DNA from: Gemmatimonadota bacterium
GTDB lineage: Bacteria; Gemmatimonadota; Gemmatimonadetes; Longimicrobiales; Gaopeijiaceae
NCBI GenBank assembly: GCA_041390105.1
Contig: JAWKQO010000003.1
Location: 558,001-622,000 of the forward strand
Direction of reading: 5' to 3'
DNA: 64,000 nucleotides
Under the pieces are notes generated by a model, which saw nothing but the letters and a program-made list of their open reading frames with translations, was not told the origin of the DNA and did not search any database. The position numbers were made by a program, and so were the translations under genes. Positions 8,200 to 15,875 of the stretch are shown in pieces. Positions within the stretch are counted from its first letter, which is position 1. Each line of letters starts with the position of its first letter.

Positions 8200-8984
8200 C
8201 AGGCTTTCCGCTCCGATGGGGTCGGCGGCGCCGGGCGCGCGGCGCCACCGGCCTCCAGGTAGTCCGCGAACTCGTTCGGGAGATCGCTCTCGCGGATCGC
8301 GCTCGCCGCACGTTGCACGTCGTACGCGACACGTGGGAACTGCACCGCCGCGTGCGTCCCGTCCATGTCCACCAGCGCGTAGCCCGCCCGCCAGTCGCCG
8401 TCCTTGGGACGCCCCACCGACCCGGTGTTCACGAAGTGGATGCCGCCCACCACACGGTGCCACGGCTTGTGGGTGTGCCCGAAGGCGACCACATCGCCGG
8501 GCTTGGCGCCGAGGTGCCCCGCCATCTTGCTGCAGAAGTCGTCCGAGCGGTCCTCGGTCCAATAGACGGTGTTCAGCACCGGGTTGCCGTGCACCAAGAT
8601 CAGTGTGGGTCCCGCGGCGTGACCGCCCAGCGGGCGCAGGTCCAGCCGGAACGGGAGCGCACCGAGCCACGCTCGCGTTGCCGCGGAAACGTGAGCGCGG
8701 GTCCAGGCATAGCTGACGTGACTCAGCTCTTCCTGGCGCGGGTCTTCGTAGCGGCAGCCGCAGTGGGCATGGTCCGTGGCGGTGGTCGAGTCGTAGTTGC
8801 CCGCGATGCCGGGGATGCCCTTCTCCCGCAGAAGCGCGACGACCTCGTTGGGCCAAGGAGCGTAGCCGACCAGATCGCCCAGGTGGTAGACGGCGTCCAC
8901 GTCCGCGCGGGCCTCGATGTCCGCCAGCACCGCCACCAGGGCGGGCAGGTTGGCGTGGACGTCACTGATGAGGGCGATCTTCAT
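8199..8984 (-). CDS. calcineurin-like metallophosphoesterase of the arsenic operon
   Basis: A 261-residue cytoplasmic phosphoesterase (YfcE/MJ0936-like). Metal-site motifs in order: SDVHANLPAL (Asp8, His10), HLGDLVGYAP, GIAGNYDS, LVHGNP, and FGHTHKPWHR followed by FVNTGSVGRPKDGDWR. It lacks a signal peptide. It is the first gene after the ArsR-type operator and is directly coupled to the ACR3 gene, so it is expected to be induced by arsenite. Its role in resistance is not known to me; hydrolysis of an organic phosphate or arsenate ester is a guess. There is about 80 bp of leader between promoter and start. Confidence 0.88.
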   Translation of the reverse strand: MKIALISDVHANLPALVAVLADIEARADVDAVYHLGDLVGYAPWPNEVVALLREKGIPGIAGNYDSTTATDHAHCGCRYEDPRQEELSHVSYAWTRAHVSAATRAWLGALPFRLDLRPLGGHAAGPTLILVHGNPVLNTVYWTEDRSDDFCSKMAGHLGAKPGDVVAFGHTHKPWHRVVGGIHFVNTGSVGRPKDGDWRAGYALVDMDGTHAAVQFPRVAYDVQRAASAIRESDLPNEFADYLEAGGAARPAPPTPSERKA

Positions 8985-9064
8985 GGGTGGCTATTCCATC
9001 TCCGGATGCGCGTTCGGTGGAGCGGCCGAAGCGGGGTGGTTGAGCACTCTCCGCGGAGGCTCGA

Positions 9065-9092
9065 AATATATCAATGAAACTTGATGGCTCAA
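9065..9092 (-). promoter_or_regulatory. ArsR-type promoter/operator of the phosphoesterase-arsB operon
   Basis: On the minus strand a -35 element TTGAGC and a -10 element TATATT are separated by 16 bases. The spacer carries ATCAA-TTTCATTGAT-type dyad symmetry, read on the plus strand as ATCAA-N6-TTGAT at 9070-9085. The same dyad in the same -35/-10 spacer position is present before arsR, which identifies this as its likely target. A bound repressor would block both promoter elements. Confidence 0.75.
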
Positions 9093-9297
9093 GCGGGTTT
9101 TGGGCGGCCGGAAAGCTCGCCCCGCTGCTTTTCGCAATCAGGCATGTATGCAGAATTGTGACACCCCGGTATACAGGTGCCGCCCACTGGCGAATGCGGC
9201 ATCGGGCCGAGTAGCCTATGTTCGTGGCCTTGAATCCTTAGGATCTCGGCCGAAGCACGTCTCACCTGAGGATCCCGGCCCCAGCCCTTCTAGCATC

Positions 9298-9330
9298 CAT
9301 GTATGCAATTTGTTATCATTCATGTATGCA
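9298..9330. promoter_or_regulatory. direct repeats upstream of the Fic gene
   Basis: CATGTATGCA occurs at 9298-9307 and again at 9321-9330, a 23-base period (about two helical turns), and both are enclosed by CTAG tetramers at 9290 and 9336. The repeats end 12 bases before the Fic start codon, a plausible position for an autoregulatory operator. The stretch 8985-9342 otherwise holds only the ars promoter; the small open frames in it look like chance. Confidence 0.45.
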
Positions 9331-9342
9331 TTCATCTAGCGA

Positions 9343-10929
9343 ATGGGCACGCGCTCCGACGACCTCTCCGCCTCCCAGGGACGACCGGTAGCGATGGCCC
9401 AGGGCACTGGTCCGGCTCAATGGCTGGCCGAGCACGCTGCAGAGGGTCCTCCCGTCTTCCTGGGGGAGGAGATCCCGGCGGCCACCCTCGCGGCGCTGGA
9501 CCGAGCTTCGATGGTGTCGCGGACCCCCGGTAGGGTCCTCGTGATCCACTCGCCAATGGACGACCCCGAGAGCGTGAAGAAGGCCCTCTTCTGGGCCATC
9601 GTTCAGAAGACCGCGGAGAGGTACGCCCCGGCGGTCGTCGAACGCGACTCTGCCCTTCGGCTCTACGTCGGCTCGACCACTCCAGGGTCCGAGGTCCGCA
9701 TTCGCCATACCGGACAATCGCGCTGGCGTCAGGACGTTCTTCCGGGCGTGTCACTGCGGCTCGTACACGGCCCGGTGGACGCGGTCGCCCACGTGAACGT
9801 CGGCGAAGCACGGATTCCCATCGAGACACCAGAACGGCTTCTCTTGTCGTTGCCGCTGAACTTTCTGCGTGACCCGACCGACCTCGTCCGCCTGCTGGTC
9901 TGGCTCAAGTCCCTCGTGGTCGCAAGACCGGCGCTGCTCGAGGCGTACCGAGCCTTCCCGCGACCAGTCGTGCTCAAGCGAATCGCCAACCTCGGAAGGG
10001 ACGTGGGCAACGAGCGGCTCGCGGATCTCCTGGACGACGTCGTCGCCACGGAACAAGCGGTGCGGATCAGTCGTGCGCGCACGGGAGCGGGTACCACGTT
10101 CGTAGTCCCACCGCAGATCGCTCAGCTGCGAAGCACCAGGAGTCCGTGGCTCGACCGACTGCGTCTGCTGATCCAGGACTCGATCGCTCAGACCAGGCGA
10201 GTCTTGGGTGGCGCTCAGGCGCCTGCATCCCGGTACGATCTTGCCGCCCTTCTGGAGTCAGCTCGCGAAGGCAAGGCATACGACGCGTATCACTCCTCCT
10301 CGATCGAGGGTTATCGCCTGCGCCTTGATGAGGTCTCTGCGTTCCTTGCGGGAAGCACCGATGCCGGGCCCGGCATCGAGAACCTGAAGGCCCGTCTGGC
10401 CGTCGCGGGATATGGCGACGCGTTCGACGCGCTGCTGGCAAGATTGGCGGATCAGGGCGGCGCTATCCCGCTGACGCCTGGCCTGGCTTTGGATCTCTAC
10501 ACGGACCTCTTCACTCCGTCCATCGAGGCCGGGCTAGTGGAGTCAACGGCCCTCTGCCGGTTCCGGGAGGGCCCTGTGTTCATTCGGGACACACTCTACA
10601 CGCCCCCGAACGCGGACAAGGTCCCTGGAATGCTGGATCTCCTGTTCGACGAGATCGATGCGCTTCCGGCCGACGAAGGATACCTGAAGGCTACGCTCGT
10701 CCATCTGTGGTTCGTCTGGATTCACCCGTTTCCGGATGGGAATGGTAGGGTTGCACGGTTCCTCATGAACACGGCCCTGCTCGCAGACCGCCGACGCTGG
10801 TTGACCATCCGGGTCGAGCAGCGCGGTCCATACTTCGCGGCCATCAAGCACGCACAGACGAACGAGGATTCTGTCCCATTCGCGCGGTTCATTCGGGGCT
10901 GCATCGAGGAGTCGGGCCGGATCACCTGA
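9343..10929 (+). CDS. Fic family AMPylation enzyme with N-terminal extension
   Basis: A 528-residue Fic protein predicted to transfer AMP (or another nucleotide moiety) from NTP to a hydroxyl side chain. The catalytic motif is HPFPDGNGR at 461-469. An inhibitory-helix motif, SSSIEG at 318-323, lies N-terminal to it, as in class II (intramolecularly inhibited) Fic enzymes, with Glu322 as the expected inhibitory residue. Residues 1 to about 270 are a separate region; ALRLYVGSTTPGSEVRIRHTG recalls AbiEi/DUF6088-type antitoxin domains, but this is weak. The start is uncertain, since no good ribosome site precedes 9343 and an in-frame ATG lies at 9394. Base composition is less GC-rich than the neighbours. 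Confidence 0.85.
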   Translation: MGTRSDDLSASQGRPVAMAQGTGPAQWLAEHAAEGPPVFLGEEIPAATLAALDRASMVSRTPGRVLVIHSPMDDPESVKKALFWAIVQKTAERYAPAVVERDSALRLYVGSTTPGSEVRIRHTGQSRWRQDVLPGVSLRLVHGPVDAVAHVNVGEARIPIETPERLLLSLPLNFLRDPTDLVRLLVWLKSLVVARPALLEAYRAFPRPVVLKRIANLGRDVGNERLADLLDDVVATEQAVRISRARTGAGTTFVVPPQIAQLRSTRSPWLDRLRLLIQDSIAQTRRVLGGAQAPASRYDLAALLESAREGKAYDAYHSSSIEGYRLRLDEVSAFLAGSTDAGPGIENLKARLAVAGYGDAFDALLARLADQGGAIPLTPGLALDLYTDLFTPSIEAGLVESTALCRFREGPVFIRDTLYTPPNADKVPGMLDLLFDEIDALPADEGYLKATLVHLWFVWIHPFPDGNGRVARFLMNTALLADRRRWLTIRVEQRGPYFAAIKHAQTNEDSVPFARFIRGCIEESGRIT

Positions 10930-10971
10930 AGCCCCCACCACCCCGAGTCCGGTGCTGGTGGCTCCCCACCC

Positions 10972-11491
10972 TCACCGCTCCAGCCGATACACCCGGACCA
11001 GCTCAACACCGAGCTCGTCGCGCTCCAACGTCACCACGTGGTCCAGCCCAGCGTCCAGCACCTCGGCACCCCACGGCAACGCCACACGGGCAATCACGCC
11101 GTCGGTGACGGAAGCGATCTGCCACCATGCGACCGGATTCGGTGCGCTGTATTCGCGTGCCCAGAGGCTCGACTCCCTGTCGACATGCAGGTCGTCGAAG
11201 AACGGAACCGTAGGCGAACTCGCCTGGTCCCTGTCCCTGGCGCCCGACGATACGTAGCAGCACTCCGTTCGCGCCGAAGATGCGGATGTCGTGCGTGCCG
11301 GCATTCAGGACCGCGATGGACCCGTCCGCCAGCCTGGCTGCGCCACGGACCTGATAGAGGTCGTGCCCAGGTGCATCCGAGCCCCCGATGGAGACCATCG
11401 GATGCTCCGAGATCGTCCAGGTCGGCGCCTGAGCCGCGAGCCCGGACAGTGCGCCGCAGATCGCAAAGCCGAGCGCAATGACCAAGCCCAC
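10972..11491 (-). pseudogene. degenerate 6-bladed beta-propeller protein
   Basis: Two fragments of one exported propeller protein lie in different frames. The upstream part (ATG at 11491) has a signal peptide ending GLAAQ, then AARLADGSIAVLNAGTHDIRIF and GRQGQGPGEFAYGS, the usual first blades. The downstream part, in another frame up to the stop at 10972, reads LWAREYSAPNPVAWWQI, then VALPWGAEVLDAGLDHVVTLERDELGVELVRVYRLER split over its last blades, the usual C-terminus. Roughly 200 central residues of the family are missing. This points to an internal deletion plus a frameshift around 11210-11230, so no functional product is expected. Confidence 0.75.
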
Positions 11492-11508
11492 GGAACCCGA
11501 TCCCCTCT

Positions 11509-12699
11509 TCAGTCGGGCAGCAACGGCACCGACTGCCGCTCCTTCTGGCCCAGCAGCGCGCCGCGCGTGATGGCTTTGGAGCCGAGCTTGTCGCGAAGGC
11601 GGTCCACCGCCGCGTCCAGCGCGGGCGCCTCACGCCGGTCAAGGGGCAGCGCGAGCTGCACCGCGGCGCCGCTCTCGAGATTGCCCAGCGAGACTCCGAT
11701 GAGGGTCAGCCCTCGGCTCCGGATCTCCGGCATGGCCCCAGCGAGCAGCCCGCGTGCCGCGGCCAGCAGAGTATGCGTCTGTGCGGTGGCCTCCGCGAGC
11801 GTATTGGAGCGGGTGGCGCGCGTGAAATCACCGAACCGCAGCCGGATGGTCACGGTGCGGCACACGCGACCTGCACGGCGCAGCCGTCGCGTGACGCGGT
11901 CCATCAGCTCCATCAGAGCCACGTCCAGATCCGCGTGCGAACGCCATGGGCGTCCAAGAGCGCGCTGGGCTCCCATCGAGCGCCGGCGGCGTCCGACTTC
12001 GACCGGCCGCGGGTCGCGGTTGTGCGCCAGCGCGTGCAGGTGGCGGCCAGACGCCCGTCCGAGAATCGCGATCAAGGTCGCTTCGTCGAGGGCAGCCACC
12101 TGGGCCACGGTCGTGATGCCGATCCGATTCAGCTTCGCGCCGGTCTTCGCGCCCACGCCCCAAAGCCGGCCAACGGGGAGTGGATGAAGAAACTCGAGCT
12201 CGCCGTCTGGCGGAACCAACAACAGGCCGTCCGGCTTGGCCACGCCGCTCGCCACCTTGGCGAGGAACTTGGTGCGCGCGATGCCCACCGTGATGGGCAG
12301 GCCCACGCGTTCCCGGACCTGCTGGCGCAGCCGCTGCGCAATCTCCAGCGGCGTTCCCGCGATCCTCTCCAGACCGCGCGCGTCCAGGAACGCCTCGTCG
12401 ATCGACAATCCCTCGACCGCCGGCGTGGTGTCCTCGAACACGGCGAAGACTGCGCGACTGGCGTCGGAGTAGGCCGACATGCGGGGCGGCACCACCACCG
12501 CGTGTGGACAGAGGCGGCGGGCCTGCCCGCCTCCCATCGCGGTGCGGACTCCGTAGGCCTTGGCCTCGTAGCTCGCCGCCAGGACCACACCTCCACCCAC
12601 AATGACCGGCCGGCCCCGCAGCCGGGGGTCGTCCCTCTGCTCCACGGACGCGTAGAAGGCGTCGAGGTCGGCGTGAAGGATGGAGGCGTCGGCTCGCAT
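11509..12699 (-). CDS. dinB: DNA polymerase IV (Y-family translesion polymerase)
   Basis: A 396-residue Y-family polymerase. The palm shows HADLDAFYASVEQ (Asp11) and SIDEAFLD (Asp101, Glu102), which give the three catalytic carboxylates. YEAKAYGVRTAM, RTKFLAKVASGVAKPDGL and GVGAKTGAKLNRIGI (helix-hairpin-helix) follow in the normal order, then a little-finger domain. The open frame extends far upstream, but the ATG at 12699 (MRADASILHAD) places Asp at the expected position. The last residues QSVPLLPD do not look like a strong beta-clamp motif. A PadR gene lies 83 bases upstream in the same direction. No LexA box was recognised. Confidence 0.93.
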   Translation of the reverse strand: MRADASILHADLDAFYASVEQRDDPRLRGRPVIVGGGVVLAASYEAKAYGVRTAMGGGQARRLCPHAVVVPPRMSAYSDASRAVFAVFEDTTPAVEGLSIDEAFLDARGLERIAGTPLEIAQRLRQQVRERVGLPITVGIARTKFLAKVASGVAKPDGLLLVPPDGELEFLHPLPVGRLWGVGAKTGAKLNRIGITTVAQVAALDEATLIAILGRASGRHLHALAHNRDPRPVEVGRRRRSMGAQRALGRPWRSHADLDVALMELMDRVTRRLRRAGRVCRTVTIRLRFGDFTRATRSNTLAEATAQTHTLLAAARGLLAGAMPEIRSRGLTLIGVSLGNLESGAAVQLALPLDRREAPALDAAVDRLRDKLGSKAITRGALLGQKERQSVPLLPD

Positions 12700-12782
12700 G
12701 CTGGAGGTTGGCACCAGACGGGGGGATCGCGCCACTGATCCTCGGGGATGCGCCGCCTGTGTGGCCGAGCAGCGGTCGACCG

Positions 12783-13322
12783 CTACAGCTCTTCGATCTC
12801 CTTGCGAGCGCGGTCCAGGATCTCCCGCACCTTCTCCATCTTCTCCGTGCCGGAAGACGCCACCGTCCGGAACGCGGCCTTGGACAGCCGTCCCCAGCTC
12901 CCCCAGATCTCCGCCGTCTCCGGCCCCATGTTGGTCCCCCAGTCCTTCCACCCGGTCGCGCGTTGCCAAATCGCGCTGATATGCTCTTCGTTGCGCGACA
13001 GCTCCTCGCGCCCCGACGGGGTGAGATGGTAGACCTTCTTGCCGTCCTCCTCGGAGAGCCGGACCAGGCCCTCGTCCTCGAGCTGTTGCAGGACCGGGTA
13101 GATGGTTCCCGCGCTGGCCCGGTACATCCCCCCGGAGCGCTCCTCGAGCCGCTTCATCAGCTCGTAGCCATGGGCGGGCTCGTCCGCCAGCAAGGACAGG
13201 AGCGCCAGGCGCACCTCCCCCTGTCCGAAGAAGCGCCGACCCGGGCCTCGTCGGTGACGATGGCGGCCCGGACGCCGCGGACCGACTCCAGCGTCCCAGT
13301 CGAAGATCCAATCGAAGTTCAT
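12783..13322 (-). CDS. PadR family transcriptional regulator
   Basis: A 179-residue PadR regulator. A low-complexity Arg/Gly-rich N-terminus (residues 1 to about 30) is followed by the winged helix EVRLALLSLLADEPAHGYEL and ASAGTIYPVLQQLEDEGLV, then VYHLTPSGREEL, and a helical dimerisation tail ending with RKEIEEL. ATG 13322 (MNFDWIFDW) was chosen over an upstream ATG because the MNFDW...D start is typical of this subgroup. PadR proteins usually repress neighbouring transport or ABC-permease genes, but none of those is adjacent here. The likely autoregulatory site is the palindrome at 13441. Confidence 0.88.
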   Translation of the reverse strand: MNFDWIFDWDAGVGPRRPGRHRHRRGPGRRFFGQGEVRLALLSLLADEPAHGYELMKRLEERSGGMYRASAGTIYPVLQQLEDEGLVRLSEEDGKKVYHLTPSGREELSRNEEHISAIWQRATGWKDWGTNMGPETAEIWGSWGRLSKAAFRTVASSGTEKMEKVREILDRARKEIEEL

Positions 13323-13440
13323 TCCGCGTCTCCAGCCGCGTGGGCGACACCCTGACATTCAGTCTCTCCTCGAGGTGGCGGCAACTCGACCCGACCGGAT
13401 CCGGCGCCTACCTCTGATACGTTCTATATGGTGTACTGAC

Positions 13441-13452
13441 TATCGTACGATA
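13441..13452. promoter_or_regulatory. palindrome in the PadR upstream region
   Basis: TATCGTACGATA is a perfect 12-base palindrome embedded in an AT-rich patch (13420-13460) within otherwise GC-rich DNA. It lies about 120 bases upstream of the PadR start and after the end of the symporter gene. Position and composition suit a PadR promoter/operator; binding is inferred. Confidence 0.4.
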
Positions 13453-13551
13453 TATCGACGCAATAGTCCGGTCAATGGATCCGGGGCAGATCGGGGAACT
13501 AGCGGCTGACGGTGTCCATGTCGGCCATTCCTGGGATCCCCGAGGCCGCCC

Positions 13552-14940
13552 TCATCCCTCCAGCGGGACCAGCTCCCGAGTGGGAGCGGATCCCAGGGCG
13601 GCGAGGGCCAGATACGATCCGGCCGCGGTAGCGAGGGAGGTGAGGTACGGGTAGGGAAGCTGCAGGAGGTGAGCGCCGAGCACCCACGTGACCACGCCGG
13701 CCACCAGGGCCGCCACCGCGGAGGCCGTGCCGCCGATCCGGGTGAAGAGTCCGAGCGTGACCACGACCACGATGCCCGCGCTCCCGAAGGCGGACGCCTC
13801 CTCCACCAGCGCATAGACGCGGTCGGCGCGCAGCGCCATGGCGTACGCCAGCAATCCGAAGAGGGCCACGCCCGCGCGCGCAATTCGCACCTTGGCCCGC
13901 TCGCTCAGGTCGGGCTTGAGCTGCACCACCACGTTGTGCGACACCAGTCCCGCCGACATCAGGAGAGCGCTGTCGACGGTGGACAGGATGGCGGACACCA
14001 GACCCCCGGCGAACAGCACGTACAGCAGCGTCGGCAGATAGGCCTGGGCCAGCGTCGGCAGGATCTGTTCAGGGTGGTCCAGGCCGGGAAGGAGCACCGC
14101 GCCCGCGAGCCCGAGTCCGACCGGCATCAGCCCGATGACCAGGTAGGAGAAGCCCGCTACGACGGTGGCGTTGCGGGCCAGCGTCGCGGAGCGCGTCGCG
14201 AGAATGCGCGCCGCCAGCTCCGCCGCCACCATGGAGCCCACCACGGGAATCGTCCACTGCTCCACGATCTCGAGGAGGGGCCGGGGCTCCGCGCCGAGCG
14301 GGTTGAGCATCCTGGGGTCGATCGAGGCGAGGGCCTCGGCGCCACCGTTCCTGAGCACGGCCCAGGAGAGCGTGGCGAGCCCGAGGATCAACGCGATGCC
14401 CTGCACCATGTCCGTCCACGCGTCGGCCAGGAGGCCGCCGAACATGGTGTACGCGATCACGACCCCGGCCGCCAAGGTGACCGTGGCTTCGATCTCGAGC
14501 CCGGAGGCGGACGAGAGCACCTGCCCGAAGGCACGCACCTGAGCGGCGGCCCAGAAGAGCGAGGTGGGCACCATCAGCAGCACCGCGATCTTTTCGACCG
14601 GTCCGGCGAAGCGGATGCGGAACAGATCGGCAATGGTGGTGAGTTTCAGGCGCCAGAGCGGCACGGCGAAGATCGCACCCGTGAGGATGACGCACAGCGC
14701 GTAGCCGAAGGGGTCCGCCGACCCGCCCGAGAGCCCCATCTCGTAGATGGCCCCGGCCGCCCCGATGCAGGTCTCGGCTCCGAACCAGGTCGCGAACACC
14801 GTGAAGGTCGCGATCACCGGACCGAGGGACCGGCCCGCCACCAGATAGTCCGCCTCGGTCTGGATACGACGCGAGACGATCACTCCGATGGCGAGCTGCG
14901 CCAGGATGTAGACCCCGATGCCGTAAACGACGGGATTCAG
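13552..14940 (-). CDS. sodium:solute symporter (SSS family)
   Basis: A 462-residue membrane protein of the SSS family (Na+-coupled uptake) with about 13 hydrophobic segments. Family landmarks are ADYLVAGRSLGPVIATFTV, FATWFGAETCIGAAGAIYE, YTMFGGLLADAWTDMVQG and SAILSTVDSALLMSAG. The substrate is not predictable. No in-frame ATG, GTG or TTG lies near the N-terminus. Instead a CTG at 14940 (encoding the first residue of LNPVVYG) is preceded at the right distance by GGAGG. I take CTG as the start; a far upstream ATG would add about 100 Pro/Arg-rich residues unlike the family. Diverges from the flavodoxin gene. Confidence 0.85.
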   Translation of the reverse strand: MNPVVYGIGVYILAQLAIGVIVSRRIQTEADYLVAGRSLGPVIATFTVFATWFGAETCIGAAGAIYEMGLSGGSADPFGYALCVILTGAIFAVPLWRLKLTTIADLFRIRFAGPVEKIAVLLMVPTSLFWAAAQVRAFGQVLSSASGLEIEATVTLAAGVVIAYTMFGGLLADAWTDMVQGIALILGLATLSWAVLRNGGAEALASIDPRMLNPLGAEPRPLLEIVEQWTIPVVGSMVAAELAARILATRSATLARNATVVAGFSYLVIGLMPVGLGLAGAVLLPGLDHPEQILPTLAQAYLPTLLYVLFAGGLVSAILSTVDSALLMSAGLVSHNVVVQLKPDLSERAKVRIARAGVALFGLLAYAMALRADRVYALVEEASAFGSAGIVVVVTLGLFTRIGGTASAVAALVAGVVTWVLGAHLLQLPYPYLTSLATAAGSYLALAALGSAPTRELVPLEG

Positions 14941-15278
14941 GGGCGTCCTCCGTGGGCGGCGAGGGCCCGAGAGGGGTTGCAGAGGGCGGAAAGCGCGGAT
15001 GTTACCGGGCGCGCGGGGGCGCCACAATGCTGGGGGTGCGGGCGGGGTTCGCGGGATCGACCCGCGGCGGTACCCCGGAACTCGGCTGGGCACCGCAGTT
15101 GGGCGCGGGCGGTCGCCGACGCTGACGCGCGCGGCCTTCCGCTGCTCCCCACGGCCACCTGCGGAACCAACCCGATGGTGGCGCTCCCGAGCTGTCCCCA
15201 GCTTCCGATACGCCCACGCGCTCCGAACTGCGGGAGGGCGCGCCGGTTCGGTCACACCACGTCAACGCGGGGGGTGGG
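14941..15278. other. intergenic region between divergent genes
   Basis: About 340 bases between the symporter (minus strand) and the flavodoxin gene (plus strand). The GGAGG ribosome site for the CTG start lies at the left end. The remainder is very GC-rich; I see no RNA gene, repeat or convincing promoter. The long open frames crossing it are low-complexity Arg/Pro/Gly translations. Confidence 0.5.
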
Positions 15279-15875
15279 ATGAATGGCGCCATCGTCTTCT
15301 CGGGCCGATACGGCAGCACCGCCCAATACTCGCAGTGGATCAGCGAGGCCACTGGACTTCCGGTCTTCGATCTGGCCGAGGCGAGTCCAGACCTGACTCG
15401 CTACGACTTCCTGGTGCTGGGCAGCTCGGTGGTCTTCTTTCGTGCGACGATCCGGAAGTGGCTGAAAGCGCATTGGCCCGATCTCGAGGGCCGGCACCTG
15501 ATCCTGTTCACGGTGTCGGGTGCCGCTGACGGGCCCAAGCTGCGGAAGTGGATCGCCAAGAGCTTCCCGAAGGAGGTGCTGGCGGGTATGCAGTACGTGG
15601 CCCTACGCGGCAGGCTGAAGCACGAGGATGTGAGTTGGTGGCTCAGAATCCTCCTGAAGATCGGGGCGCTGATGAACCCCGACCGCGAGGCCGCTGCGGA
15701 CGAGATGCACGGGTTCGACTACATGGACCGGGACAGCATCGAGCCGATCGTGAGCATGGTCGAACGGCTCCAGTCCGAGTCTGGGGTGGTCCGCGCCGGA
15801 AGGGGTTCATCCATTCGCCCATATGGTTCGGCACAGCTCCACCCACCCCGGCAAAGCACTCAATTCACGCGCTGA
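15279..15875 (+). CDS. flavodoxin-domain protein (HemG-like)
   Basis: A 198-residue protein with a flavodoxin fold of the Flavodoxin_5/HemG type. The N-terminal phosphate-binding loop is FSGRYGSTAQYSQWI (residues 7-21). YDFLVLGSSVVFFRATIRKW and LEGRHLILFTVSGA match the beta-strand/loop pattern of protoporphyrinogen oxidase HemG and relatives. It probably binds FMN and acts as an oxidoreductase in the cytoplasm. The last about 25 residues (after RLQSESG) are low-complexity and may not be conserved. Its 3' end overlaps the convergent lipoprotein gene by 16 bases. Confidence 0.75.
   Translation: MNGAIVFSGRYGSTAQYSQWISEATGLPVFDLAEASPDLTRYDFLVLGSSVVFFRATIRKWLKAHWPDLEGRHLILFTVSGAADGPKLRKWIAKSFPKEVLAGMQYVALRGRLKHEDVSWWLRILLKIGALMNPDREAAADEMHGFDYMDRDSIEPIVSMVERLQSESGVVRAGRGSSIRPYGSAQLHPPRQSTQFTR

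Noticed and set aside
9100..9339. Small frame starting at 9100
   Set aside because: It has no ribosome site or recognisable domain and crosses the Fic operator repeats; probably chance.
13669..15282. 537-codon open frame on the plus strand
   Set aside because: Antisense to the sodium:solute symporter and rich in His/Gly/Glu/Arg; no recognisable domain.
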